Counted from the stretch's first letter, positions 1 to 11,251 are shown. The stretch: DNA of 64,000 nt from Tilletia caries (GCA_032718865.1 JALUTQ010000038.1:1302001-1366000); one strand, 5' to 3'. Notes: generated by a model from the sequence alone, not told the origin. Translations and numbers: made by a program.

Positions 1-949
1 ATCTGATGTCAGTCTGGTACGGCGCCTTGAAAGATCTGCGATGTGGACGTGTGATCTGAATGGTTGCCTGTTGCTTGCGAGAAGGTGGAAGCGTGGAAGG
101 ACGAAACGAGATTACCGAACCCATCGACCTATATACACAACAAGAACCTTTACCCCTGAGCGCCTGAGCCCGCAGAGAGGCCTGAACAGCCTCCTCCAGT
201 TTACCTGCCTCTCTGAATTCCATCGCTTCCCGCGGCTGTAACAGTGTATCGAAGAGTCGAACAGAAGAAGTGGTCAACATCGGTGGCATGGAGAAGTTGC
301 AGAGTTTCGACCGGATGGAGGTTGAAGTCAGTAGTCAGTGGTTTGGGAGGACCGCGACCGACTTCAAGATCCCGCATAGCGACCGCAGTGGCAACACCCA
401 TGGCTGGGCTCAGAGAAATCAGGCGCGGTGGGTCCTACCTTCCTTTTGTGCGTACGCTGTGTTGTGGTGAGCTGATGCCGCCCCTGGCCATTGACAGACA
501 GCGACTTCCACGCTTCCTCGCCACCCGCGTGGAGAAAGTTCGCAGCGGTCCTCGCAGCAACGAAGTGTGCACGTTCTTACGGCTTACCTCTTAGATTCTG
601 CCAAGTTCCAGGTCCGGCTGATCAAATACATCACACAATAAGCTGTGATCATGAGCTAGTTGAACCACACATTATGTTGTTCATTGAAGGCAAGCTCCCT
701 TCAACTGCGGTACCCTCACCCAGAAAAAGCCTCTTTTTCACCCAAACTCCCTCGCAGCCCCTCAGATATGCTCTCACAACCTCCCCCAGGCCTTCAGATC
801 TCCTCTTTTAGTTGCACTTGCCGCCTCTCCCCGACCTCCATCACCATCGATAATTATTCGCGCAACACCGTGTCGACTGACTATCTCACGGGTGGTTCGG
901 AGTCCAGACCTTTCGCTTGAGACCCTTCGCGCAAGTCGGCGATTCGGCG
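1..949. other. No gene recognised
   Basis: I see no conserved protein motif on either strand. Open frames here are short and overlap each other on both strands. The last 200 bases are pyrimidine-rich and may be the promoter and leader of the peroxidase gene that follows, but nothing more specific can be supported. Confidence 0.5.
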
Positions 950-1720
950 ATGTCCCGCATGTCTTCCACCTTCCCCGGTCGCGACATCCGCGGTCCCTGC
1001 CCCAGTCTCAACGTCCTCTCCGACCACGGCTACTTCAACCGCGACGGCAGTGTTAGCCTCACCCATGCCATCGAGGTCGTCTCTCAGCTGTCCGGTATAT
1101 CACCCGAGCTCGGTGCTGTCCTGCCCGCCTACGCCGTTGTTTTCACGGGCAACATCCTCGACGGCACTTGGTCGATCGGCGGTCGCGTCCAGTACGAGCT
1201 CCTCGGCTCGGTCAGCAACTTGCTCGCCGGTGAGCCAGAGGGCATCAACTCCCACACCGTCTTCAAGGGCGATGCTCCCGTCTCTCGTACCGACTACTAC
1301 ACCAACAACAGAAACGACTACACCTCGCAGCCCGCTTTCTTCAAGCAGCTCGTTGGCATTGCCGGTCCCCACAAAGGCGGTGAGGATGCCTACGCTCGCG
1401 AGGTCCTCGCCAGGCACCGCACTCTCCGCTTTAACCACTCCACATCGACCAACCTGTGAGTCTCTTGGTCCTCCGTTCTCGCACCATCTGCCTTGCATCT
1501 TCTGACCCTTCCATCATTCTCTCCATCTCTCTGCAGTTACTTCTTCCTCTCGGCCTTCGGTGGTCTCGTCGTCACCACCGCGGCCCACGACTTCATCGTC
1601 AACCCATGAGCGACAACACCGACGATGCAACCGGCCACATCCGCCAGTACCTCGACGACGCCAACCTGTTCCCCTTGTTCTCGTACCAGCGCCTTCCCCC
1701 GGCTCTGAGGTTCATACGCT
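950..1720 (+). pseudogene. Heme-thiolate peroxidase (chloroperoxidase / peroxygenase family), frameshifted
   Basis: The family uses a cysteine-ligated heme and hydrogen peroxide to halogenate or oxygenate organic substrates and is usually secreted. The N-terminal part carries RGPCPSLN, whose Cys is the expected heme ligand, followed by HGYFNRDG, both family hallmarks. Exon 1 ends near 1455 at a GTGAGT donor. An acceptor CTGCAG at about 1535 joins in frame to a second exon reading FFLSAFGGLVVTTAAHDFIVN, also typical of the family. About 70 bp into exon 2 (near 1609) the frame hits TGA, and the conserved continuation (DDATGHIRQYLDDANLF) is in another frame, so one base has been lost. Oddly, the usual acidic catalytic motif (EHD or EGD followed by SR) reads KGD-APVSR, with Glu replaced by Lys. 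No signal peptide is visible upstream of this start. Family assignment is firm; the 3' end is uncertain. Confidence 0.8.
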
Positions 1721-1842
1721 CGCCTTCTCAGTATAAGACGAACACCTCCTTCCCTCGACGGCATCCTCCTTCCTCTTCAAGAACCGCGCTGAGGAACAAG
1801 GACAAGGACGGCCGCCAGCAGCGCAACCCCCACCAGCCAAAT

Positions 1843-2430
1843 ATGACCCAGACACTCACCGGCACCGTTGAGCTCCCACCGCCGGAAGAGCCCGCAACAT
1901 GGGAACACATCAAACACGTGGAAACCTCGACGACCTTTACCGCGACCCCGTTTGTGACCTCGCCTACCGCGCACGTCGCATGGTACCAACCCGTCAAGGC
2001 ACAGTGGGGCTCCCTCGGACGCTTCATTCGAGTTGAGCGTCTTATTCGGACGATTTTCGATACACACCCGTCCCCGTCCGCCCCGTCTGCGGCACCGGCC
2101 GCTGCGAGGCGCGAGCTCCTCCACCGATAATGCCTTCTTTGAGGGTATCGACGACGAATGGCTCGTCAGGATGATCCCGTATGTGTCTTTCTCTGACTTT
2201 GCTGTCGGCTTCTGCGCGCGCCGGCCAAAGTCCTTGCTCACCGCTTTCTCTTTCACACCTCCCTCAGCAATCAATGGCCGTACAACATCCCGCTCAAGTG
2301 CCGGCACTGGTGCGTCTTGTCCCTCACACCCATCACCCACATCACCCAGCTCCCCAGCGTGCCCGACAGTCGGCAGTCCTATGGGCGGTGGGCCCTCCCA
2401 ACATACATGATCCACGAGCGGTCATGGTGA
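1843..2430 (+). CDS. DUF3605 / GIG1-family-like protein, probable
   Basis: A protein that resembles the fungal DUF3605 (GIG1) family, whose biochemical function is not established. The first part contains TWEHIKHVE and, further on, WYQPVKAQWGSLGRFIRVERL, similar to the family pattern in which a Tyr-Gly-Ser-like segment precedes an RL sequence. The second part, in another frame from about 2033, reads DEWLVRMIP. An 89 bp GT-AG intron (2179-2267) follows and splices in frame to NQWPYNIPLKCRHWCVL, matching the family's WPY...HW segment. The protein ends with SYGRWALPTYMIHERSW at the stop 2428-2430. The frame change around 2040 is either a lost base or an unrecognised intron. The preserved frame across the intron argues for a real gene. 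Family membership is from memory of the motif pattern and is moderate in confidence. Confidence 0.5.
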
Positions 2431-2775
2431 CACGCAAGCCAACGGACGCGTCGCTCCCAGCTCACCTGAGTCCCTATCCAGCTCCTTCTCCTCCCCCTCC
2501 TCTTCCTCCGAGCTCCCCAGTCGCCCACGCCCCACACGCCAGACCCGTCCCCTGTTTCGAAGCTCGCCTCGCTGGGCCACTCTCAACGCCCAGCTCAGAA
2601 CGACTGGTGAAGATGGCAGGCGCGGCAGGATCAACAGCGAGAGGGCGCAGACTGCTGGGTCTCACTCTCACTCTCCAGTCTCACAGAAGCACGGCGCTGC
2701 AGTTAGCTCGGGTCTCTCTCGCCTGGTCCTCCTCCTCCCTGGTCCTCCTCCTCCTCGTCCAGCACGGCGTCCGAC

Positions 2776-3093
2776 CGGCTCGAGCCCCGGTCGTTCTCGT
2801 TCTGCGCCCACATCGACCACGGGTGGTCGACCATCGGTCCCTCGCAGACGGCAGACCGCATCCTCGAGCTGACAGGCACCCTCCCACGCGACGCCGCGAA
2901 CAAGCCGGTGCTCGACACCCTCAAGGTCGAGCGCGAGCGCGGCCTCACCGTAAAGCCACGGGCCGTCTCCATGCTCTATACAAACCCAGCCTCGCGCATC
3001 GAGTGCCTGCCCAACCTCATCGACACCCCAGGACACGTCGACTTCGCCTGGGAAGTCTCACGCTCCCTCGCTGCATGCTCACTCGCGCTCTTC
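2776..3093 (+). pseudogene. GUF1 / LepA (EF4) translational GTPase, N-terminal fragment
   Basis: GUF1 is the mitochondrial EF4-type GTPase that acts on ribosomes. The fragment shows the G-domain in order: FCAHIDHG (G1 region), [27 protein letters not shown] (G2 region), then [21 protein letters not shown] with the DTPGH G3 motif. This order and the [10 protein letters not shown] sequence are specific to GUF1/LepA rather than EF-G or EF-Tu. Two oddities suggest decay: the P-loop reads HIDHG-W-ST instead of HIDHG-K-ST (Trp codon at 2824-2826), and a few extra residues follow it. After LAACSLALF the similarity stops although a full protein is about 600 residues. No upstream start or downstream domains were found nearby. 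Confidence 0.72.
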
Positions 3094-3617
3094 AGGCGAG
3101 TATGTCTTCGAGTTCTTCCGCCTTCCGGTCAAGACCACATCACGCCGCCAGACTCGTTGCTCCGGCCCAATCACCATCATGGTATGTAGCTGGCCAAGGC
3201 AGGATCCGAAGCAGATGCGGAAACCATGGCCGCTCGCACAGCTGACGCGACTATGGCCTACTTCTCCCAGCACTGCCACAGCTTCGTCCCCAAGGCCTCC
3301 CACCAAAGCACGGCTGGCGCTCCGTCCTCTTCTGCAACCCGCCCCACCTTCGCACCGTCGTCGGCCTTGATCAATGGCATCTCATGTCTCTCGCCCCGGA
3401 CGCGCCGTCCGTCGAATAGGAGAGCGGAGAGCGGGGGTGGACGGCTCGGCGCGAACACATCTCTTTTCGTCGTCGGCGCATTTCCCCCCCGTATAGAGTC
3501 TTGCATGGGCATTGGGCGATACACAGTCAACTTGCGTCTGCTCGATCCACACCACCTTCTTGATGGACATGATATGTATAATGATATGTGTTCATTGCAA
3601 TCCACCTTTTCCAATCC
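3094..3617. other. No gene recognised
   Basis: Proline- and serine-rich open frames on the plus strand show no family motif. The stretch may hold the 3' ends of the GUF1 fragment and of the minus-strand gene beginning at 4928, but I cannot place either signal. Confidence 0.4.
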
Positions 3618-4928
3618 CTATTCCTCGTCCCTCATAGGGCGTACACGGATGCTTTGTTCGCACAGAGCCACGTACAGAAGGCGTCCAAGATGCCTTGGCC
3701 ACATATTCCAATGCTCCAGCGAGCCAGAAATGATCACCACCGTGTCTCCGTCATCAACCGAACACTCTGAACCCGGGGCCAACAGGTCTTGACACTCCGT
3801 TGGCCAGCCGTCGAAGCACAGGCCGACCTCGGCCAAGATATCAAAGATCTCCTGGTACACCATCTGTGTTCCGTCATGAGATCTGACTGCCCATTGCTCA
3901 CATTCCAAGTCGTTGCTCCCCAAAGCGACCGTGATCAACCTGATCAGATGCAGGGGCACGGCACGCTTGACCACTTGCCACCTGTCATCGTACCTGTTCT
4001 CCCCCGAGCCACGGGGAATGTCATCGAAATCGATGGAGGTGTGACTGCCGTTAGCAGGAGGCCGTTGAATTACACGTGCATGGAAGTTGTCCCGCAGATG
4101 CGTGAGGCCTTCCACACCCTTGAGACTCTCCGCAAGCTGGGCCAATGACTGCTTGGTGCCGATCACCGCAGGCTCGACCCGGGAATGGGAGTGAGCAGCA
4201 ATGACGACCATCGCCACTCTGTCGTTGTTCGATGCCGAAGTCGCCTAATGAACCGCATAGCAAGTTCAGTCCAAGCTTCGCATGGGGGGAAGATCGCGGC
4301 ACTCACCAGTTTACGGGCCTTCTTTGCCACGACAGCCAGAATCCTCTTCGCGTCGTACTCGACCGCGTTCCCTGTGTTCGTTTGATGCCACTCGTTGACC
4401 TTAGCCATTGTCGTTTCGTACTCGCTCGTGTCCGCTTTGAGCGCAGCCCAGACGGCACCGATTAGACGACTGCGTTCGACCAGGTCTCCTTTAAAAGATT
4501 GCAAACAGTCATCAGAATTCCGCCTAGTAACTCCCTCTCATCTCTCAGCGTCACTCACGAGGGGCAGGGTTCGGCTCAGTGGCCGCGTACCACTTGGCCC
4601 AGCGATGATAAGGGCTGACCTGACGTCCGTACTCCACTGAGTACCCTAGTTCTTGACGGATGGCTGAGAGGGTGACCTTGTGTTCCTGTGAAATCGCATT
4701 CATGCGCTCGTGGATAAGCTGTTTGAGTGCAGCGGTTTCCTCCAGCGCTTCCGGCGTGAAGCTGGTGCCGGCTGCTGCGCCCCTCCTCGATCTTCTCTTG
4801 CGCGCAGGCCTCGTTCTCAAAGCGGCGGCACTCGGCAGCTCCTCATCATCTCCGTCGGAGGGGTCGGTGTCATCGCCCCTCGCTCTGTTATTGTCCGAGC
4901 CTGTCAATCTCGTAGACGCGTCCGACAT
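3618..4928 (-). CDS. Unrecognised three-exon protein, about 392 residues, frame intact
   Basis: I do not recognise the family. Exons 4928-4559, 4488-4307 and 4244-3618 are joined by two introns with GTGAGT donors and AG acceptors, and the frame is kept across both, giving 1179 coding bases. Exon 1 encodes a Ser/Asp-rich start, an Arg/Lys-rich stretch (ARKRRSRRG) that could be a nuclear localisation signal, then a predicted helical segment (KQLIHERMNAISQEHKV) and HRWAKWYAATEP. The remainder is mixed alpha/beta-looking sequence with no motif I can name. The intact splicing and frame set it apart from most neighbours, so it may be an expressed host gene. A transposon-linked origin cannot be excluded, because basidiomycete mobile elements often carry small Arg-rich accessory proteins. 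Confidence 0.6.
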
Positions 4929-5549
4929 CCTACGGCTTGCTTGCGATGGTGAGTAGACTGTGGACAGTGGAAGGGATGAAGGGACGGCAGATTGGAGGGG
5001 AGATCACCAATCACTCTTTGTCCTTTCTTCCGTGGCAGCGCGTCGCGTCGCGATGCGCTGCGCCTCCTTCCGGCTCTCTCACCATCCATCCTCCCTCTTC
5101 TCCTCGTCGACCAACACCAGCAGCGATAGCACCGCAGCTTTCGTCCACGTCCCTGCGCACGCTCGCCCCAGCTGCGAACAACAGCGCGCCAGACGCGTTG
5201 CCTCCTGCCGCCGCCGTGTCAGCCTTCGCACCAGAGTCCAGCGTCCAGACGTCTCCGCAGGTCCACCGCCCTACAACCCGTACCACAAGCATCTCCAGCC
5301 ACCCCCGCCTGCTCCCTCCGACCCCGCTCCGAGCTCGTCAATGATGTCTGGCCCAGGTGGCGCAGGTCGCGGCGGCGGCGGCGCCAGCAGCTGCAGCGGC
5401 GGCGGCAGCTCGTCCATGATGTCTGGCCCAGGTGGCGCAGCGCAGCGGAGGTCGCGGCGGACGGCGGCAGCAGCAGCAGCGGCGTCGGTGCCTGCTGCTG
5501 CCATGTCAACCCACTATGCACCCAATCCCAGCCGCGTCCTTCCAGCAGT

Positions 5550-5585
5550 CACCACCACCACCACCACCACCACCACCACCACCAC
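5550..5585 (+). repeat. (CAC)n microsatellite
   Basis: About twelve uninterrupted CAC/ACC triplets. They lie about 70 bp upstream of the first codons I assign to the APSES regulator and could be its 5' region or a length-variable locus. Confidence 0.9.
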
Positions 5586-5654
5586 ATCTGCCGCACGCCC
5601 CGGGTCCAAGCGCCAGCAGCAGCACAACCGCTACCACCTCCCCTACCTCCATCC

Positions 5655-7872
5655 ATGGCGGTTCAACCACCACAGATCGCGCCAGCCTCCGTATCTCGCC
5701 AACTACTTGCACGTCCCCGCCTTCGAGCTGCCTTTCCGAGGCATCGCCGTCATGCGTCGACGCATCGACGGCTTCCTCAATGCCACACAGCACGGATCCT
5801 CGAGGTCGCTGGTGTAGACGAGGGCAAAAGAACTATGATCCTCGAGAAGGAGATACAGCAGGAGATACAGCTGTACAGCAGGGATAGCGTGACAAAGGTA
5901 CAGGGAGGCTATGGAACGTACCAGGGAACATGGTGAGTATGCAGCCACTTCTTTGCTCTGCGCTCCCCAGCGTCTACTGCTCCCGGCGCTGACTTCCTTC
6001 ATCTCCAGGAAGCCACGTCCTCCGATCCTCTTCCTCCTAACCCTCCTCTTCCTCTTCCTTTACCCGCTTCTACCTCTGAACAAATGCTCTCACCCCAAGA
6101 ATCGATCGGGGAGGACGTCTTTGGGCCCCTGACCGCCACCACGGCCGCAGCGAGCAAGATGCTCCCCCACTCCGGCTCAAAACGAAGATGGCGGATTCCA
6201 TCGAATCTCTTCTTCCGCACAACCACCACCACCAACACCGCACCACTACCACCAACAGCACCACACCAACCAACACCAACAGCAGCAACAGCACAGCAAC
6301 AACAGCGACAAGGTGAGTACCCCCTCATTCCCTTCTCTGCCTCTTTTCGCGCTCCTATCGCATGAGTTACAGTGAGCATGCCCTCGCTCTCCCCAATATG
6401 CGCAGTCGCTACTTCACTCACTCACCTACACCATCATCCCCTTCCCTTTCTTCTCCAAAGCCGATATCGATCTGACTCGCTACATTCTCTGGGCATAGAC
6501 TTCAGGCGCATATATGCTGCCCAATTGACCATGCACTATTCCTCATCAGCAGAGGCACCTTCGGGACGTGTTCAAATCATACCCAAGGTGTGAGTACTTC
6601 CCGTGAGCTCACTCTCCACCTGCCCGAAGGCCCAAGCTTGGATGGCAACCTCACCGACTCGATCCTTCCTTCCCTCTCCAATTCGCAGCATTGTCGTCAC
6701 TACCAGAGTATACCAGCTGAGTCAGCATGCATTTGCTCCCTCGCTCTTCTGCCTTCCACTGACGCATTATCATCACCAGGCCCAGGCGCGTATACTCGAG
6801 ATCCAGCGGTGAGCATTGACTAGCTATGCGCATACACGTCAGTATGCCACCCTACTGACGATGCTTCCGTTCTCAGCAGTACATGTACCTTCGCCAATGA
6901 CGTGTGGTGTCGTCTGGATGAAGAAGCGTGCTCAAGAAACGCGTCTGAAACGTGGGTGCTACCAGCTTCTCGGGGCATATAGTGTGCTGATTCGATCATT
7001 CCCCTTCTTCCTCCCGAGTCCCGACCAGCAACACCACACACCATATCGACACCAACAGCAGCAACAGGGACAAGGTGATTGCTTCCTGCTGCGAAGAGGG
7101 CACGCGGGCAGGACGGCTCCGTCGCACGCTCTGGTGGTGGTGCGGGCGTGCTTCTTGGCCCTTGTCTGTGAAGGGTTTGAATGCGCTCATCCGTCCGCGG
7201 GGCTTCTATCTACAGGCCGCGTCTCATCCCCGACCCGGAAGCGCGGCGGCGCCATTCCGCTTCCCGGCCGCGTCGGCGGATATGGCAGCCGCCAACGTCT
7301 GAGCGTCCGCATGGAACCCAGCCTCGTTATCCTCCTCCTCCTCCGCCGCCGCTGCCTTCGATTATGCCTATGGGTATCTTGCAGCAGGCCCGAACCACCG
7401 GGCAACAACATCAACAACAACAAGCGGCACCGGTCGAGACGCCCGCGGAGATCGCGGGAGCTGCAAGGGCCCCCTTCGTGTTCGGCGCCGCGCCCGCCGT
7501 GCGAGCGAATGCGGGCCGACGCCCGGCTCTGGGGCAGTACTTCCCCCGGATGTCTCCCAGCGGAAACTGGACGAGTTTGGGTTGGACGGGTTCGAATAGG
7601 CCATTGCAAGTGCCATTGCGGGTGCGGCGTCCTCCTCGGCAGGGGCGGCGGCGGGTTCCATGATGAGTGCGGTCCGGAGGGGCGGGGCGATAAATCTGTA
7701 TATCGTCACGGATGATCCTGGACATACCGTCTTACACTGGGCCGCCGCGCTCGGTCGGCTCGAGCTCGTCTCTGTCCTCCTGGCCGCCCGTCCGCTGGTT
7801 AGGTCGGCGGGCCCACAGGCTGCGCCGTTAGCGACGGACGTGGACGTGTTGATCTCTTCCTCCTCCTCTTAG
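5655..7872 (+). pseudogene. MBP1-like APSES transcription factor with ankyrin repeats, broken
   Basis: MBP1/Res-type regulators bind ACGCGT boxes and drive G1/S transcription. The APSES DNA-binding domain is clear: FELPFRGIAVMRRRIDGFLN, then ATQ, then ILEVAGVDEGKRTMILEKEI and VQGGYGTYQGTW ending at a GTGAGT donor near 5935. Reading it needs two frame changes, near 5690 and near 5788. These nearly compensate each other, because the flanking parts share one frame. Further on are a Gln-rich linker, a segment reading QQRHLRDVFKSYPR before a splice-like site near 6590, and an ankyrin segment around 7690-7790 (DDPGHTVLHWAAALGRLELV), which is the expected domain order. The canonical IPL-type continuation after GTW was not found, so exon structure between 5936 and 7650 is unresolved. 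Either a decayed paralogue or a real gene with sequence errors. Confidence 0.72.
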
Positions 7873-8134
7873 AAGAGTTAGCAATGCATCTCTGCGCGCC
7901 ATTGGATGGACTGTCTACTAGTGCGGCCCACATAAAATGATTGATTTCTGGTCTTCGACGGTCTATCACACGATCGTCGTCATCAATGTTAAAGAGTCGT
8001 GCGTAAAGGAGGAGGTTGGGTTTCGTGATGAGGATCGACCGGAGAGAAAGATCATCAATGTCAAAGAGTCGTGCGTGATGGAGGAGGTCGGGATTCGTGA
8101 TGAGGATTGAATATTGAGCGGAGAGCAAGATGAT
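7873..8134. other. Intergenic, with a degenerate short direct repeat
   Basis: Two imperfect copies of an approximately 55 bp segment lie in tandem (about 7978-8040 and 8047-8107). Both contain AAAGAGTCGTGCGT and a GAGGAGGT..GG..TTCGTGATGAGGAT run. No gene is seen. Confidence 0.6.
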
Positions 8135-9046
8135 CTAACGTTTGGCTTTCTTGAAGATGGGGAACGCTGTACCGCTGGTCGTGCCCTTCTTGAAGCAGGA
8201 CCCGCGTTTGATGCCCACAATCGTGAAGTCGGAGTCGGAGTCGGAGTCCGCTGCGAATTGGTTCGGATGGTCAACAGCATCTTCTCCTTCCTCGAGTTCC
8301 TCCTCGGCGGCGGCGCTTGGCTCCAGATCGTCGTCGGAGAAGGCGTCCTGCCCTTCGATGTCGCCAGCGCCAGGTTCCTCTGCTGCCTGATGGAAGGGAG
8401 CCTGCTCCTCGACGTTAAGGTCCTGATCTTCGATCGCGGCGAAGAGGTCGGCGTCAAGGGCGTACTCCTCTTCGTAATCGTCTTCACCTTCGTCTCCGGA
8501 GTCGATGTCCGCCACGTCCTCCTCGTCTTCGCCTCCATCGACCTCTCCGTCGACATTCTGATCCTCAACCTGTGGCTGGGGATCGGCGTGATGCGCACCG
8601 GGGGGTTGATACTCCCCGTCGGGATCGACGTTGGCGAGGTACTGTTCGTCCTCAGCGTCGGCGACGGTCGGTTCGGTGCTTTGAGTCGACTGTGTGGGCA
8701 GCTCTTCTTGTGAGGAGGATCCCGGTTCCTCGTCTTCCTCGCCCGGTTCGACCAGAAAGTCGTCTAGGTCGGCTCCGTCGTCGTCGCCGTCTGACGAAGC
8801 CCTTTCTTCGGCGACATCATCTGCATCTTCTGGCTCGGCTTCGACCGGCGCCGCGACATCGACGTCGGGATCGTGGTCTTCCGGTGCCTGATCGGCAGGA
8901 AAGCCGTCATTGTCGCTGTCCGGATCGGCAGCCGGAGACGAGAGCGCGGGCGGCGACGAGACGGGGGAGGACAGTCTCGATGCCGGCGGCGATGCTGGTG
9001 GTGAGGAGGGGATGGTGAGCCGGGGATGGTTGTTGACGGCGGCCAT
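8135..9046 (-). CDS. Highly acidic protein, unrecognised (copy A, complete)
   Basis: An uninterrupted 303-residue frame, extremely rich in Asp and Glu, with a Pro/Ser-rich first 50 residues and a basic tail FKKAKR that could act as a nuclear signal. Long acidic tracts of this kind occur in histone chaperones and nucleolar proteins, but no fold-specific motif is visible, so no function is assigned. It is divergent from PEX12, sharing a roughly 250 bp intergenic region. Only the part from 8326 onward lies inside the duplicated block; the C-terminal 60 or so residues are unique to this copy. A long frame on the opposite strand here is Val/Leu-rich and is the mirror of the acidic codons. Confidence 0.55.
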   Translation of the reverse strand: MAAVNNHPRLTIPSSPPASPPASRLSSPVSSPPALSSPAADPDSDNDGFPADQAPEDHDPDVDVAAPVEAEPEDADDVAEERASSDGDDDGADLDDFLVEPGEEDEEPGSSSQEELPTQSTQSTEPTVADAEDEQYLANVDPDGEYQPPGAHHADPQPQVEDQNVDGEVDGGEDEEDVADIDSGDEGEDDYEEEYALDADLFAAIEDQDLNVEEQAPFHQAAEEPGAGDIEGQDAFSDDDLEPSAAAEEELEEGEDAVDHPNQFAADSDSDSDFTIVGIKRGSCFKKGTTSGTAFPIFKKAKR

Positions 9047-9296
9047 GGCAAGGAGTGAGGATAGATAGGAGCGCGCAAGTATGTGAGTGATTCAGCTTTG
9101 GCCACAGTAGTCAGCGTATGCGTGGGAGAGGGGGCATACTCACCGTACCTTCTTGCAGGTGGTCTTTATGGTTATTGTGCAGGATGGGGTTGTGCGTTGT
9201 CGAAGTGGGAAGCCAGATCTGGGATGCGGATGGGATGGCTTTGGGATGCGGATTACAATCGGGCCTCTCCGACACTCGACTCACCAACAAGTCGGG

Positions 9297-10782
9297 ATGC
9301 GGTTCGGATGCGGATCGACATCGGGCAGTCTTCCTCTCCTCGAACTCGCTCATCATCGCATCGTCGAGCTCAGCTCGCTCCTCCGCCCCGCGATCCGATA
9401 CGTCCTCACCGTGCTCGCACGGCGCAACCCTCGCTACCTGCCCCGCCTCGTCAACCGCTGCGATGAGATCTACGGCCTCCTCCTCCTCGCTGTCGAGAGA
9501 CACTACCTCGCCACCGGGGGATCCTCCTTCGCTGAGAATTTCTATGGATTGCGCAGGAGGAGACGGCCGGCTATCGCTACCGACAGGGCCAAGGCCGCCG
9601 GGGCTGCCCGAAGCGGATCGGCCGCATCTACCAGTCTCGAGTCTCGACGGCTCACGGCAGGGCGTCGCGCTCCAGGAGAGGCTCGGCAGTAAAGAGATCT
9701 ATCTCTCCTTGCTTTTCCTCGTCGGTCTGCCCTACCTCTCCGCCAAGGCAACCGACTACTGGGAGCGCATCGGAGGCGGCATCGATGCCGCCGGCGGGGA
9801 CGATGCTCTCTTTGGCGACGACAACAATCATGACGAGGATGTTACCGAAGGGACGCCTGCCCAGCGCAGATTACGCTTCGCTGATGATGACGAGAATGAG
9901 AATGGATCGCGAAGGAGTCGACGGGCCAAGCGACTCGCGCGCGCGCGTCAATTGTCATCCTCGACCTTCCGCAGGGGATACCCACACGCCGCAGCAGCCT
10001 ACCAACTCTGGCTGCTGGGATACAACTTATCCTACCTGTTCCAACGCACGCCCTACTGGAGGCCCTGGTTCAGTCTCATGCGGGTCGACGTCCGACGGAT
10101 GGGCGCAGACGATTACCCGGACACACCACCCTTGATCCCCCCGAATGCGCCCTCACCCTTCAACACTCCCTCGGCTTTTTCACGACCATGCTCCGCTCGG
10201 CGCCCTTCATCTTCTTCGAGTCGCTCAAATACGCGCTCCCCGCTAGCATTTTTCTTCTTCAAGTTCCTCGAGTGGTGGTACAGCCCTGACAATCCCCGAC
10301 GAAGACGCGGTGGAGGCGAAGGAGGAGGAGGCGACACTGGGACTGGTGAAGATGACGGCGGTCGAGCAGGAGGGTCGGATGGAGATGTACCCCTCTTTGG
10401 TCCGCCCAGGTCCCTCCTCCCCGCCACACGCGGAGTCGTCTACCGCCCAGACCCAGCAAAATTCGTCGCACCCCTCATCACAGTCGCATCCTCCGACCCC
10501 CGCGACCCATCCAATCGCTCCTTGGCCAGGGCACTCCTGCCCGCCGCTGCCGCAGATAAGGGGAAGAACAAGGATCAGGGCCCGATCATGCGTGCGCCAC
10601 TCGAGCATAACGCTTGCCCCATCTGCGGAGCCGCACCGATCAACAACCCGGCCATGTTCCCCACTGCATACGTAGCCTGCTTTGTCTGTGCCCAGGACTA
10701 TGTCGAACGCGAAGCTCGCTGTCCGGTCACTCGCGAACGAGTCAGGGGCGGTGTAAGCGCACTGAGAAAGGTGCTTGGGTAG
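9297..10782 (+). pseudogene. PEX12 peroxisomal RING-finger import protein (copy A, frameshifted)
   Basis: Peroxin-12 is a membrane RING protein of the peroxisomal ubiquitin ligase complex that recycles the PEX5 receptor. The N-terminal domain reads LLELAHHRIVELSSLLRPAIRYVLTVLARRNPRYL, then VERHYL and FAENFYGLRRRRRP. It continues with LYLSLLFLVGLPYL-like sequence (actual IYLSLLFLVGLPYL), YQLWLLGYNLSYLF, and near 10250 KFLEWWYSP. The C-terminal RING reads CPICGAAPINNP...CFVC...ARCPVT, the degenerate five-cysteine form typical of PEX12, and ends RKVLG at the stop. Three frame changes occur: at a 28 bp segment near 9570 that copy B lacks, at a run of six C near 10138, and at a T run near 10250. 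The start codon is uncertain; ATG at 9297 is the nearest in frame. Product identity is very secure. Confidence 0.9.
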
Positions 10783-11251
10783 TTTGCAATCAATCCGATC
10801 TTCCAAATGCACTTGAAATGCTCTCGAGGCAGCGTCGTTCAGGCTTCAATCGTTCGGCCTGACAGGAAAAAGATCTGTACAATTCCAAGGAGAAGAGACG
10901 GAGAGGCTGGCAAAGCGTTTGAAAGTGGGGCTCGGGTCCAGGAAGGGAAACAAATCAGACAGAATATCGATGAGGATCGGACTCCCCTTGGCGAACAGAC
11001 CGTCCGAGATGGAGGGTGAAGAGGGAAAGCACCATCCCACCGCCGCCCATCATCGCATTCTCCTTGTTGCCGCTGCCGCTGGAGGGGCGACTCCCCGACC
11101 AGATCCTCGTACTCCGCCAACACGCTCGTCTTCCGACCCGCCCGTCGAGAGCGCCCAGGGGTGAGCAGCATCATGCTCTGCATAGTATCAGCCGCACGAT
11201 CGAGTACCTCCTTGCTGACCTCGGCATCCTCCGTGACTCTATGAACCAGAG
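10783..11251. other. No gene recognised (within copy A)
   Basis: A minus-strand open frame (SKEVLDRAADTMQSMMLL) has a plausible helical composition but no family match. The same sequence occurs in copy B with three extra A residues in one run. Confidence 0.4.

Noticed and set aside
8114..8713. Long hydrophobic plus-strand frame
   Set aside because: It is the antisense of the acidic protein; Asp/Glu codons read backwards give Val/Leu/Phe, and it recurs in copy B only because the block is duplicated.
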